From positions 11,685,594 through 11,749,593 of the forward strand of contig CM026431.1 in assembly GCA_014871385.1 (NCBI GenBank): 64,000 nucleotides of DNA. Reading direction: 5' to 3'. Position 1 is the stretch's first letter, and the number at the start of each line of letters is the position of its first letter. Below are positions 21,150 through 31,759 of this stretch, in pieces. The notes beneath the pieces were generated by a model, which had not been told where the DNA came from, ran no database searches, and saw only the letters and a program-made list of their open reading frames with translations. The translations under genes were made by a program, and so were the position numbers. This DNA comes from Ceratodon purpureus. Its lineage: Eukaryota; Streptophyta; Bryopsida; Pseudoditrichales; Ditrichaceae.

Positions 21150-23495
21150 TCACATACCATGTGACGCTCCTCTCAGACGCTCATTTTCACGCTCCAACTC
21201 TACAATTCTTCTGTCTTTTTCCAGAAGCTGTTCGTAGAGACTTATCAGCTTCAACGCAAGCAGGTCTGATGTAGAATTCCCCGGGCAGTGCTTCATGGCT
21301 GATGGTGTGACCATGTCTAGAAGTCTTGCCATTGGATCCGAGTGTTGTTGCAAAGTAGAGACCGGGCTCATAACTGGAAACTCACTCACCGCCTGAGAAT
21401 CGTGTTCCTTCGGCGTTCCCACCATGTCATCGGAGTTTACAGCAGCTTCAGAGCTTTCTTTGACAAAGTTCAGAACACCTTCCCAATACGACGTCCCAAC
21501 TGGTTCAGTACCCAAAGACTCACTGTACCTACACTGATTGTCAAGTGTTATACCAATTCCCAGACCTTGAATGTGGATGTCCTGAAGATGTTCACTGGGC
21601 TCAGCATCAGGCAAGTCAGACATGTCCTCAGAAGAATCAAGGATATCCTCCAGAAACCTACCGAAGTCTGCATCACCAGCTTCGGAGAAAGGCACATACT
21701 CCTTCACTACTTGAAACTCGGTATCAAACACAACGTCAGGAAAACCTTCTGAGTTAGATACAAATTTCTCTGTATGAGGGAAAGAGTGATCATAAGCAGG
21801 ACTCTGCTCATCGATGTGCACAGGAATCTGCTCATCGATGTGTACAGGACTCCTGTCAATGGCCCTGAACGCTTTGATGTCTTCATACACCACCTTCACT
21901 CTGTCTTTGACCCATCCTCTCTTCCCCGCAACAGAGAGGCTCTGCTCTTCCACTCTCGACATGGATGGAATGACAAAGTAACGACCATCGTCGAAATCCA
22001 ACCGACCTGTGTGCCTTCCATAGTAAAACGCAGCGATCTTCTTCTTGATGTCAACCTCCTCATGAGTAGTGCACAGACCAAGATATATATGGTTGTGATC
22101 CCCACATCTTCTAGGCGGTGTGTATCTAGCCTCGATTTTATCGGACGGTTTGATGGTGCCTGATAGCTTATTAGTCACAGGTCTGCGGTAACCTGCTCTC
22201 CTAGGGGCTACGTCTCTAAACTTGATCCAGACATACGAACCTTGGAAGAGCAAGGTGGACACATAGGTGGACCTGAACTCTAATGCACCAGAGGAATATG
22301 TTTTGGTACCACCTCTGTCAATGTGCCCTGCAAGGTACCGGTATATCAATGAGAGCAATGCCACAGCTGAGACTATGACGGCGTAGACTTGGGCATCTTC
22401 ATCAGCTTTCTCCCTCACATCTTCTTCTCCTGTCATCCAGCCTAGTTCAAGTTTCCTGAGTGTGTTTTCCAGTAATTGCTTGTATTCTTTCTCTGCTTCC
22501 ATCAGACCCGCTGCTGCCTTTAACCACACCTGTCTTGCTTCTGCTTCTGCTTTTCTCCACATCTCGTTTGCTCGTATTGCTTCTGCTACGTTTCTCCACA
22601 CCTTAGTGACTTTTTCAAGTGCGTTTCTCCACACCTTTTGTACCCAGTCAGTGGCACTGGTGGCAGAAGTTATAGAGCCGTATTCCTCTTTAACAAGGGC
22701 GTTCGCTTGACCCCAGACTTCGTTTGATTCTGCTTCTGCTCTTATCCACATCGCTTCTGCTTCTGCTTCTGCTTTCCTCCACACCTTTTCTAGCTCTGCT
22801 TCTGTTTTGGTAATCCACATCTCTTTGGCATGGACTTCACTCTCCCCTGTCTTCCACGCCTTCGCCCAACAGTCAAGTTGCAGAACTGGAGATTGGCAGA
22901 TTCTTCTTCCGAACAGCCTCACTTTGGTTTCTACTTGCGACTTGATTTTTACTGCAGCTTTTGCTGATTCTGTTAGGGTTAGAAAATGCGTTGCTGTCCT
23001 TCTGAGGTCGTCGGTTAGTAACTCCCGCCCCCCATCTCTCAATTTGTTTACTATTTTATCGTGCCTTGAAGTTCGATTTCTCTGCTGGACTGGCTTCGAA
23101 AGAGTGGAAATCGACGACCAAGGACCAGATTTTGGATAGGAATGCCCATGTATCTTGTTGTGGGACTCATACATATTGCAAAGATCAGATCCAGAACGCC
23201 TGATCCCCAGTTTCTTCAATTCTGTACTCAATGAACCCTTCAACTCCGTCGTCCGTAATTCCACCTCCAATAACTCCATCTCCCATATTTCCATCTCCCA
23301 TGTTTCCATTTTCCATAATTCCCTCTCCCATAAGTCCAACTTCCAAAAGTCACTATCCCAGAGGGGCATCACTGTGTAGGATGGTTCAAGATATACTGTT
23401 TGCCCTTGCTGTACGGGTTCTATAATCGAATCGTATCCTGGGGTCCATGGTACCATCCAATCCGGCCATACTGTGGTCCATAGTTCCTCCGTCAT
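21150..23495 (-). CDS. Paralogue 2 of the unassigned Trp-repeat/membrane/AP2-like/coiled-coil family
   Basis: An uninterrupted 781-residue frame from ATG 23495. From the membrane helix (about 370-392) to the end it is almost the same as paralogue 1, but the first 350 residues are largely different. The N-terminus has a Trp/Glu/Met-rich stretch (units like DLWERELW and TWEMEIWEME). The repeat region (about 222-345) shows the 11-residue pattern most clearly: VWRKAEAEAEA, MWIRAEAESNE, VWRNALEKVTK and MWRKAEAEARQ, each starting with a hydrophobic residue and Trp. The region after the AP2-like segment holds a short internal duplication, PVHIDEQIPVHIDEQ. The C-terminal coiled coil is QLLEKDRRIVELERENERL. 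No intron is needed. Function is unknown. Confidence 0.7.
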   Translation of the reverse strand: MTEELWTTVWPDWMVPWTPGYDSIIEPVQQGQTVYLEPSYTVMPLWDSDFWKLDLWERELWKMETWEMEIWEMELLEVELRTTELKGSLSTELKKLGIRRSGSDLCNMYESHNKIHGHSYPKSGPWSSISTLSKPVQQRNRTSRHDKIVNKLRDGGRELLTDDLRRTATHFLTLTESAKAAVKIKSQVETKVRLFGRRICQSPVLQLDCWAKAWKTGESEVHAKEMWITKTEAELEKVWRKAEAEAEAMWIRAEAESNEVWGQANALVKEEYGSITSATSATDWVQKVWRNALEKVTKVWRNVAEAIRANEMWRKAEAEARQVWLKAAAGLMEAEKEYKQLLENTLRKLELGWMTGEEDVREKADEDAQVYAVIVSAVALLSLIYRYLAGHIDRGGTKTYSSGALEFRSTYVSTLLFQGSYVWIKFRDVAPRRAGYRRPVTNKLSGTIKPSDKIEARYTPPRRCGDHNHIYLGLCTTHEEVDIKKKIAAFYYGRHTGRLDFDDGRYFVIPSMSRVEEQSLSVAGKRGWVKDRVKVVYEDIKAFRAIDRSPVHIDEQIPVHIDEQSPAYDHSFPHTEKFVSNSEGFPDVVFDTEFQVVKEYVPFSEAGDADFGRFLEDILDSSEDMSDLPDAEPSEHLQDIHIQGLGIGITLDNQCRYSESLGTEPVGTSYWEGVLNFVKESSEAAVNSDDMVGTPKEHDSQAVSEFPVMSPVSTLQQHSDPMARLLDMVTPSAMKHCPGNSTSDLLALKLISLYEQLLEKDRRIVELERENERLRGASHGM

Positions 23496-23677
23496 AGCTA
23501 AAGACGTTGGCGCTCTTAATTACTCTAGCACCAACAAATCATCCTTGCACATGACACATCACGCCATCAACTACCTCACCAGTCCACCTTCACCCTCCAA
23601 GTCATCTAAAAAACCTTGCCTCAACGCCTGAAAAGGAAAATGACCGAAACTCACAGACGTCGGAAGCATAGAGCTAC

Positions 23678-23991
23678 GTATTAGGTAACCGGCGGGAGGA
23701 GCCTGGTTACTGGGGGAGGACGAGTCGCGGAGCGACGAGTCCTTCCCCAGTAACCAGGCTCCTCCCGCCGGTTACCGTACGTAACCGGTAGCAGGCCGAC
23801 CCTCGGATTCCGCTCGGGGCCCACAAGCAAAAGGATCCAACGGTTGAAAAAAAAGATAATCATTGCATCTTTTAGTCATCATTACAGGATTCTGCTCGGG
23901 GCCCACAGCAGCAGGTTACCGCGTGTAGCAGGGCTGCTCTCAGCCACTCAAGTCCCGACACGTTAGCTCGAAAGGGCCTGCTGCCGGTTAC
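23678..23991. mobile_element. 314-bp insertion with a 93-bp foldback, upstream of paralogue 2
   Basis: The flanks GAGCTAC and AAGTGAC are adjacent in the equivalent place upstream of paralogue 3 (junction at 31819/31820), so this stretch is an insertion. TAC stands on both sides and may be a target-site duplication. At 23684-23776 is a foldback: arms of about 45 bp starting GGTAACCGGCGGGAGGAGCC, nearly perfect, with only about three bases between them. GGTTAC near the right end inverts the left-end motif, and GCTCGGGGCCCACA is repeated directly inside. Confidence 0.6.
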
Positions 23992-24194
23992 AAGTGACTA
24001 AACTACCAACCCCTGCTCTGAACTGCTAACTGATAAAGGCCAGTACTCAACCAAAACTCGGTCTCGCTCTAATAGAATGAGTTCCAACTAAAAACAGAAG
24101 CCAAGAGCAAAGCACAATGGTGGCGGAGACTGAGAACAGAGAGAGTTATATGCAGCGAGCAGGGTTGTCGGAGACAGAATGGGGGGGGAGGGTT

Positions 24195-24236
24195 AGCACG
24201 GGAGGCAAAACGGGTCCAAAGAACCCCACCCGCGCT
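24195..24236. promoter_or_regulatory. Conserved promoter inverted repeat, paralogue 2
   Basis: AGCACGGGAGGC is followed by CACCCGCGCT, with 8-bp arms and one G:T-type mismatch, about 0.7 kb upstream of the start codon including the 314-bp insertion. It matches the element types at 13372 and 32000. Confidence 0.45.
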
Positions 24237-25857
24237 CCCTCCACACTGCCCACCCTCCGTCGATCACCATTAATGTCGTTACATATTGTCCGTCGATCCT
24301 CTGGAAGTGGGCTGGACCCGGGGCCACTATGTCAGAAGGGAAGACTTGGAGTTGGGGGGTTGGAACTTGGGATGGGCTCGGAATTGGGCGTGGGGCCTTG
24401 GGGCTAGAATCCACGCGAGTGACTAAATCCCCATAAAACCGGTAGTCCACCTCACCAGTTTCTATATTCTGAGTCAAAATAATTTGACCACGGTCCACTT
24501 CTTTTTATTTGCAACGAGCTTCGAGAGAGGTGGAGAGACTCACAAGATTAGGGTTCCAAATGGTGCAGCGTGTGTCCCCGTTTTATATACCGGGACTCCC
24601 GGTTCAAGCGTGGCTCGGAGCTTTGGTTTGGGAGGTGGGGGTAAATCTTTATTCATATTATTATGCTAGAGTAGGGTTCTATTAATCTCCCTTACAGCAG
24701 ATAAGGGCATGTGGTCTCAAATTTAGTAAAAAAAAACCAAAAAAATACCCCAAGATTCCTAAACGGGGAGAAGCAGCAAAATAGAACCCACGGAAACTGG
24801 CAGCCGAGCTACGCTTGATGTAGAGAAATATAAAGACCCAGAATCTACGCCCTGTGACGCATTCAACCTTGATACAATCTACCGTGTGTGGATAGCAACT
24901 TCGTTCATAAATAATCATAAAATTAAAAAATATTTTAATATTTGAAGAATAAGAAAACAAATATGGTAGATTATTTTCAAACACTTCCTTCTATTTAAAG
25001 CGGAAGTACATAGTGCAAACAAATAATTACATAGGGCTATTCTATTTGGAGGTCAAATAAATTCTCAACTACTTTTGTGGCGTAGACAACCTTCACAAGA
25101 TTAGGATTATAAATGACACCAAGCCATTGCCGCTTTGTATACCCGTATCCCCGGTTTAAGCCATTTGAAGTTGTTTAGGTTTTTTTAGAATGAGAAACAA
25201 AAAATTCATATTTAGATGAATAAACTTCTTCTTTTTTTAAATTTAAAAAAAAGTTTTGACGCAGACTGTATGGTATTGGGACTTAGGGAAGGTGCTGAGG
25301 TATGGCATGGTGGCTTTGGCATGGTGGCTTTGGCATTGTTATTGGTAGTTGGAAGATTCATTATTTTACACATGATTTGTAAATACTAAATCTTTCAGGT
25401 TTGATATTCAAATATAACTCCCTAAATGTTATGAATCCGTATATATTTTTATTTTGACATATTTGAAAGTTCATCATTTTTATTCCAGGAAGAAAGTGGG
25501 TGAGCTTAAATATTATAAGTGTGTTTAGATCAATTTGGTGAAACATCTGGAACTTGAAGTTTGTATTTCAAAAGTAAATAGGGACGATACCATGAAGAAG
25601 GTGGGATTACTTACGACATGTCACATAAGAAATAAGATTATTTTAGAAATAACTCTAACACGATTAAAATACGTATTCAATAATATTGTGTATTTATGAG
25701 CTATTATCTATGAGGTTATTACCTAAATGGTAAAAAGCTATCAAAACCTATTGACCAAAGCAGATTTTAATATTCAATGTTTTACATGCACAATCTGTAA
25801 TGCATTTCTTACGTAATTATTATTTTTTAAATATTCATTACAAATCTAAAAAGTCTA
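24237..25857. other. AT-rich intergenic region, no gene seen
   Basis: The first 120 bp still match the flank of paralogue 3 (CACCCTCCGTCGATCAC and neighbours). After that the DNA is AT-rich. From about 25.4 kb it is alignable with 35.45-35.87 kb. Confidence 0.5.
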
Positions 25858-26244
25858 CAATCTAACCTTGATAATGTCACACCATCCGTTTCACCGTAAA
25901 GTGTGATATAAATAAGGTGTGACATATTTGATAATGTCACATTTTCAGGATTTGTGCATAATGTGATATTATAAGGTTAGAGTGTAGTTAAAGACTCAAA
26001 TACATACAATCTTTCCATTCATTCGATTGTCCATCCATACAATATGTCCATTCAACCATCACATACATTCATCCACATTTGATATTAACACATTACACTA
26101 CGGATTTTGGAAAAATAATGACATTATCAAGGGTTATAGGGATAATAACGACGGAGTTTTACACTAAGAAAATTGGTTTCAAACTTTTAGGTGACAATAT
26201 CAAGGTGTTCTACTAACAAGGGTGACATTATGAAGGTTAGACTG
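25858..26244. mobile_element. TA-flanked MITE (Tc1/mariner-type), 387 bp
   Basis: Terminal inverted repeats CAATCTAACCTTGATAATGT and, on the other strand, CAGTCTAACCTTCATAATGT run for about 23 bp with few mismatches. A TA dinucleotide flanks both ends. There is no coding capacity. Degenerate internal copies of the terminal motif occur near 25.97 kb. Confidence 0.65.
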
Positions 26245-27239
26245 TACATGTATTTGTTGTTTCAGATTATAATTAAATTTAGTTCTATATATTTTTATTG
26301 TATACCAATTTTTGCTTGAGTACTAAAATAATAAATCATTTCATTACTATTTTTTATGAAAAAATGAGTGTGGATTGAAAATCAACTTAAGAATAAAAAA
26401 TTGATGACATTGTATTCTTATTGTACTTTTAATGCACCAATGGATTGAAAAATATTGTATTTCTAATATGAGTATTGTGCCTTAACTCCAATACTATATG
26501 TTTTTTACATTATTTATATTTGAATAAAATCTTGAAAACTATAACTTATTTATCTGGTATTCAATTACATAAGACAAACTACATTTGACATGTTTTAGAA
26601 TCACACATAACAAATTTTAGATTGCGTGTGCAATATACAACAAATATTTTTAAATAAACACACCTAGTATATTTTCACTTTGACTACTTAGAAATGTACA
26701 TGTGTAATTGTTAAAAATTAAATAAATCATTTAAGAGTAATCGTACATCTACAGCTTCAAATCTTAAGCCAATCAAATATTAAAAACATGGTATTATTTG
26801 AAATACAAATATTAAAAACATAGCTATTTCACTCCTTGTTCACTGCATGTTTTTCTATTTCTTCTTTATAAAAGCGCACTTGATGCATCAATATTTAACA
26901 TTGTATTCAAATAAGACAAATGCACCTTTGGGAACTTTAATTGTAAAAGGAAAAAACCTTAATATTTATTATGAGCTATTTTTAGCGTTATATAATTTGT
27001 AAAACCACCTTTAACAATTATTCACCTAATAACATTGGCTACATCAAATAATTTTATTTTTTTTACAAATTTATAATCATTTTTCTTAATCTTTCTTCAA
27101 TTTTACATTTAAAAACTTTGACTCTTCTAGCAAAATTTGACTAAATTTAACTAAATTTTACAAAATTTGTATTAATGAAGGAATTAAATCGTAAGACAAT
27201 CTTTTATATGACTTGTGATTTAACTATATATATTTGTTT
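26245..27239. other. AT-rich intergenic region, no gene seen
   Basis: Very AT-rich with poly-A and poly-T runs. Parts are alignable with 35.9-36.9 kb. Confidence 0.5.
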
Positions 27240-27501
27240 TCTTCCAAAATGGCTTTGAGCCGCATGGTCCTTATGGCCCTCACGCCCAAGCCACCATTCA
27301 TGCCCAGCCCCCATTGGGAACACTGATTGGAACAACTTCATGATGAAGTGGCAATCGAGCATTAATGCACCGCGAACTAGGATTGAATCGCGACCGTCCC
27401 GATGGACGGTAAGGATTCACGGGTGAGATCTCGGTGAAAACCCCCGCGATTAGAAAAGCGGGTGGCAGAAGCGGACGCCGGGTGGCGAACAGCGACGCCA
27501 T

Positions 27502-27559
27502 TGTCTGCACACAAACTCAAAATGTCTGCACACACACTCAAAATGTCTGCACACAAACT
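27502..27559. repeat. 21-bp tandem repeat, three units
   Basis: TGTCTGCACAC begins at 27502, 27523 and 27544. The 37.2-kb copy of the block has two units and the 13.5-kb copy has one. Confidence 0.75.
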
Positions 27560-28281
27560 GCCTCGCCGCATCATTCCACACATTCACCAACTCTCCATGC
27601 CACGACACCGTCACAAAGCCTGTTGGTAGCGCTCTCACATGCACACGAAATGAACGATCCCCACAGAATGAATACCTCTTAAATCTGGGAACAAAGCAGT
27701 GAATCAGGAAGAAAACACTCTGCACACTTGATGTGCTCAGTTTCATCATCAACACATGCCTGAAATCTCATAAGAATTCCCTCCACAAAAACTGAAATCA
27801 TTCCAAGCACATTTTTCTTCGTCGACCAGATTGAATGCGAACACAAAACCGTCACGGGACTTAATAACTATTATTATCTACTGATTACGTAGAGAGTGGG
27901 CTGTGAAATCCACGAGTTTTCTGTTTAGTGTCGCATTAGTGTGGAGTGTCGCTTTTATATGTGTGCTTCCCAGACATGGCCTTCACGGTGAGCTGCTCAG
28001 TCGCGTGGGTGGTGGCGTTGCAGCGAGCAATTCCAGCTCGGAAGGATTTTTGTCACGCGCATCGAACTCACTCGGTAATGTTTCTTACTTCATGCTTGGG
28101 CAGTTTGCTAGATGGGTATTTGGACAATTGAGTGTGAATGGATTCTTCCGGATGAGCTCAGGAGATCGAAGCGGACATCTGCTCTGAGAAGGAACAAATA
28201 AATGCTACCCTTTGTTTTGCCTTGAGGGGTGCAATCTGAGAAGGAAATGATTTAGCTTCGGGATTGAATTTGTGACGTTCA

Positions 28282-28318
28282 GGCATGAATGCCGATGACA
28301 GTAGAGTAATATAATCTC
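28282..28318. repeat. Copy 2 of the conserved palindromic box
   Basis: GGCATGAATGCC, a palindrome, is followed by AGAGTAATATAATCTC. Conserved with 13671 and 37980. Confidence 0.5.
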
Positions 28319-28864
28319 CACCAGTTTGTGAGGACTCTCAATTCGCGTTTCTGAGTCTGGGGTTTAAGTTCAGCTGGGTAGGATTCCGGCTTCATGTGGC
28401 GCACCATGAAGATTGGTTTCCTTCTTTGTTTTTGCTAGATAATGGTGATATTTTTCTTTCTGAGCTACTGTGAGTGAAAGGAGAAACCTGGGTGATGCAA
28501 TTTCTTGACCTAATTTGAAGTGCCTGTTTTTGCTCGAATACGCCTAAAAACTAAAATTTCAAGACAATGAGCTGAATCAATCATCCTCTTCCTAACAGAA
28601 TTATCTTCCTCTCCAAACAGGCAGTTGCTACAAGTAAGTATTAGCGGAATATAAAGTTCAGAATCTGGTCACTTAGTGACCAGAATCGCAGCTTCTAAGC
28701 CATGGAACAGACACTATGTTTAAAGTAAAGGGGAGCATGACCACGCTATTGTTCACTAGAGACAGTTACGACACTGTCTCTAATCTCCGAATGTCAATTA
28801 TCTCCAACGCTCTCGCAATCAACAATCAGAAAGCACAAATACAATGACAGATTAGGGTTGAGCG

Positions 28865-29038
28865 AGGTAAGACCATGATACCGTGGAATCACGAGCGGTT
28901 GCTCGCTGTAGCCCAGAAACGCGACAATCTAGACGCGGAATTTGCCATCATCGTTACGATCGCCACCAGCGAAAGCATCAGAATGTCCAGACTCTTGTGG
29001 TGCTCGAAGCACGATGTCAATCTCCTCCCGCACTCCAT
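28865..29038 (-). pseudogene. Orphan duplicated first exon of the cyclophilin gene
   Basis: The reading from ATG 29038 begins MECGRRLTSCFEHHK, as in the first exon at 9318, and keeps the hydrophobic segment. A 10-bp deletion relative to the original (after LSR) shifts the frame and gives an early stop. The rest of the cyclophilin gene is absent: similarity ends near 28.5 kb, inside what corresponds to the first intron (about 8.79 kb). Confidence 0.75.
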
Positions 29039-30154
29039 CTTTCATATTGGATTTTCGGAGGCCCAATTGCCCTAATCCAGAGCCTTTGAACAAAACATTG
29101 CGAATAGAAGCAACTCTGAGAAACCTCGGATTTCCACTGCATGCCCTGCAACCGTTAATGGTCTTCGAGCAAACCAGTAAGTCCTATCTCTAGCAGACAT
29201 ACAAGAGCAGCACGAATCGCCCACATCACTGCAATTGCCCCAGAATTGAACGTAGTGTGTTCTCACCGACTACGTAACCATTTTTTATCCGGAGAATTGG
29301 CCAACAACTGCTTCCGATCATAGTCAAACAGAATTGAAGTGCTGAACTACAGTATCATGCACCTGTGAAGACTGATAAAAGACATTACAACCATTGCATC
29401 GACCTGCAAAATTTGATCACACCACTTCGTCGTGTGCATTTTCGTAACTTGCACCAGCTTAGACGTATCTTCATCTGGGTCCAACATATAGATTCTGCTC
29501 CGTTTTCTTCATTCATCGTCGCATGCAAACTGCTTTCAGGACACAACAACAGCTCAACAACCAAGGTTCCGCCATCAATATTGCACACACTTGCGTTTTC
29601 AGCGAGCTGGAGTGCGGAGTGCTTTGGTTCTGAGTCGAGGATGGGTGGTCCGGAAAAACATGGTATTTTGCGGTGGTCCTGTTGCTTTTCATGGTGTTTG
29701 TGTCCTACTTGCTTTGGCAGTTTTGTGAAGAGTGAGAAGAGTTTTTCTCTTGTTAAGTGCTGTTCCTTAAACCCTAGTTAGTATGTGCCTTATACACAAA
29801 GTATTATGCGTCTGGTCTCTATTCAAAGTCTGAATGCACAGTCAGAGTACAAGGATGTAAGATTAGAATTGCAGGTTAGATCCCTACTGTGGTCTGTGAT
29901 TTAAACAATGCTTTGAGTGCAGATTCTCTTGCATCAGTTGACTACAACAATGCATGTATACTAAGCGCACACTGTGGTGTGATTTGCTTCAAAATCAAGT
30001 AGTTACAGCCCCAACTTATATACACCAGAAAAAAGAAAAACATTGTCATTGAATAATTGAGAAGAATAAACTCATTGTTTTAAACATGTACTCTTAATTA
30101 TTTATAACTTCTAACCTCTAACCCTGAAGTGGTCCAAGCTAACTCACACATATC
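29039..30154. other. Duplicate of the cyclophilin upstream region and paralogue flank
   Basis: Aligns with 9319-10393, with indels. No gene is seen. Confidence 0.6.
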
Positions 30155-31759
30155 TCACATCCCATGCGACGCTCCTCTCAGACGCTCATTTTCCCGGCGC
30201 TTCAACTCAACGATTGTATTGTCTTTTTCAAGAAGCTGCTGTTTGTATAGACTTATCAACGCAAGCAGGTCTGATGTAGAATTCCCCGGCGAGTGCTGCA
30301 CTGCTGATGGTTTGACCATGTCTGAAAGTGCCGCCATTTTACCCGAGTGTTGTTGCAACGTAGAGTCCGGGCTCATAACTGGAAACTCACTCACTGCCTC
30401 AGAATCGTGTGGTGCATCTACCTTCGGAATTCCGGCCACCATGTCATCGGAGTTTACAGCAGCTTCAGAGCTTTCAATGACAACGTTCAGAAGACCTAAT
30501 TCCGAATATGACGTCCCAACTGGTTCAGTACCCAAAGACTCACTGTAACCACATTGATTGCCAAGTGTTGTACTAATTCCCATATCTTGAACGTGGATGT
30601 CTTGAAGGTCTTCACTGGGCTCGGGATTAGGCAAGTCAGATATGTCCTCAGAAGAATCAAGGATCATATCCTCCAGAAACTTACCGAAGTCTGCAGAAGC
30701 ACATCGAGGGAGAGGCGCAAGCTCCTTCGGTAGGGTCTCGGTATCGGAGGGAATAAGAGGAAGAGCTTCTGACGAAGGTGCAAATATCTCTGCCTGAGGG
30801 GTCGAGTGGTCATCCACACGAATCTGCTCATCAATGTCAAGATTACTCGGCCCGTACATGATCCTCCACACTTTGATGACTTCATAAATATCCTTCACTC
30901 TGTCTTTGACCCATGCTCTCTTCTCCGCAACAGAGAGGCTCTGCTCTTCCTCTGTCGACATTGATGGAATAATGAAGGAAGGGCAATCATCAAAATCGAA
31001 TCGACAAGGGTTGAAACCAAACCGAACACCGTCGAAATTTAACGGAAGGTTATAGGACTTTGTATAGTCCTTAGCATAGAAAGAAGCAGCAATATGCTTC
31101 TTGAAGTAAACCTCCTCATCATTTTTACACAGACCTAGATAGATATAATTGTGATTCCCAGATCCTCTGGGTGGTGTGTATCTAGCCTCAGACGGTTTGA
31201 TGGTGCCTGATAGCTTATTTCTGCGGTAACCTGTTATCCTACCGGCTACGCCGTCTCTAAACTTAATCCAGACATACGAACCTTGGAAGAGCACGATGGA
31301 CACATAGGTGGACCTGAACTCTAATGCACCAGAGGAATGTGTTTTGGTACCACCTCTGCTAACGCACCCTGCAAGGTACCGGTATATCAAGGAGAGAAAT
31401 GACAGAGCTGACACCCAAGCATACACCTGAGCACATTTCCTCATGATACACTCTTCATTTCTCAGTTCCAAAAAAATATTTCGAGCCCACTCAGCCATTT
31501 TCCGAGCAGTTATTTCCGAAAACTCTAGCTGTTTCCGAAAACTCTCTCGTTTCCGAAAACTCTCTAGTTCCCATTCGGTTGACCTTTTTAGATTTGAGGA
31601 AATAATTTCTAACGCTTTTTTAAAACAATCTATTTGTATGTCAAGTGCAAACCTGCAGGGCTCTAAGACACTCGGGTTAACCGGCGACGTTGAATCCATA
31701 AGTGGATCCATATTCTTCACCTGTAAAAGTCCTAAAAGTCCTTCAAAGGGAACGTCCAT
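30155..31759 (-). CDS. Paralogue 3, short form (534 residues) of the unassigned family
   Basis: An open frame from ATG 31759. It lacks the long 11-residue repeat region; the 110 residues before the membrane helix (about 112-131, VSALSFLSLIYRYLAG) are unlike those of copies 1 and 2 and include a short duplication, ESFRKRESFRKQ. The AP2-like region is kept (NYIYLGLCKNDEEV) but carries an insertion of about 20 residues after the Tyr-rich stretch. The first RPV motif is reduced. The acidic segment and C-terminal coiled coil (QQLLEKDNTIVELKRRENER) are kept. It is either an N-terminally shortened paralogue or the older, simpler form. The intact frame suggests it still encodes a protein. Confidence 0.62.
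   Translation of the reverse strand: MDVPFEGLLGLLQVKNMDPLMDSTSPVNPSVLEPCRFALDIQIDCFKKALEIISSNLKRSTEWELESFRKRESFRKQLEFSEITARKMAEWARNIFLELRNEECIMRKCAQVYAWVSALSFLSLIYRYLAGCVSRGGTKTHSSGALEFRSTYVSIVLFQGSYVWIKFRDGVAGRITGYRRNKLSGTIKPSEARYTPPRGSGNHNYIYLGLCKNDEEVYFKKHIAASFYAKDYTKSYNLPLNFDGVRFGFNPCRFDFDDCPSFIIPSMSTEEEQSLSVAEKRAWVKDRVKDIYEVIKVWRIMYGPSNLDIDEQIRVDDHSTPQAEIFAPSSEALPLIPSDTETLPKELAPLPRCASADFGKFLEDMILDSSEDISDLPNPEPSEDLQDIHVQDMGISTTLGNQCGYSESLGTEPVGTSYSELGLLNVVIESSEAAVNSDDMVAGIPKVDAPHDSEAVSEFPVMSPDSTLQQHSGKMAALSDMVKPSAVQHSPGNSTSDLLALISLYKQQLLEKDNTIVELKRRENERLRGASHGM

Larger units (their letters stand above)
27240..28504. repeat. Duplicated block, copy at 27.2-28.5 kb
   Basis: Aligns with 36.96-38.23 kb over its whole length, and part of it aligns with 13.46-13.75 kb. 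Shared landmarks are GACCGTCCCGATGGACGG, CCTGTTGGTAGCGCTCTCAC, TTTCTGTTTAGTGTCGCATT and the GGCATGAATGCC box. A short frame (27903-28187) beginning with a hydrophobic stretch is not kept in the other copy, so it is not called as a gene. Confidence 0.65.

Noticed and set aside
27903-28187. Short frame with a signal-peptide-like start, similar to one at 37.6 kb
   Set aside because: The frame begins with GTG and is not kept between the two block copies, which diverge by frameshifts.
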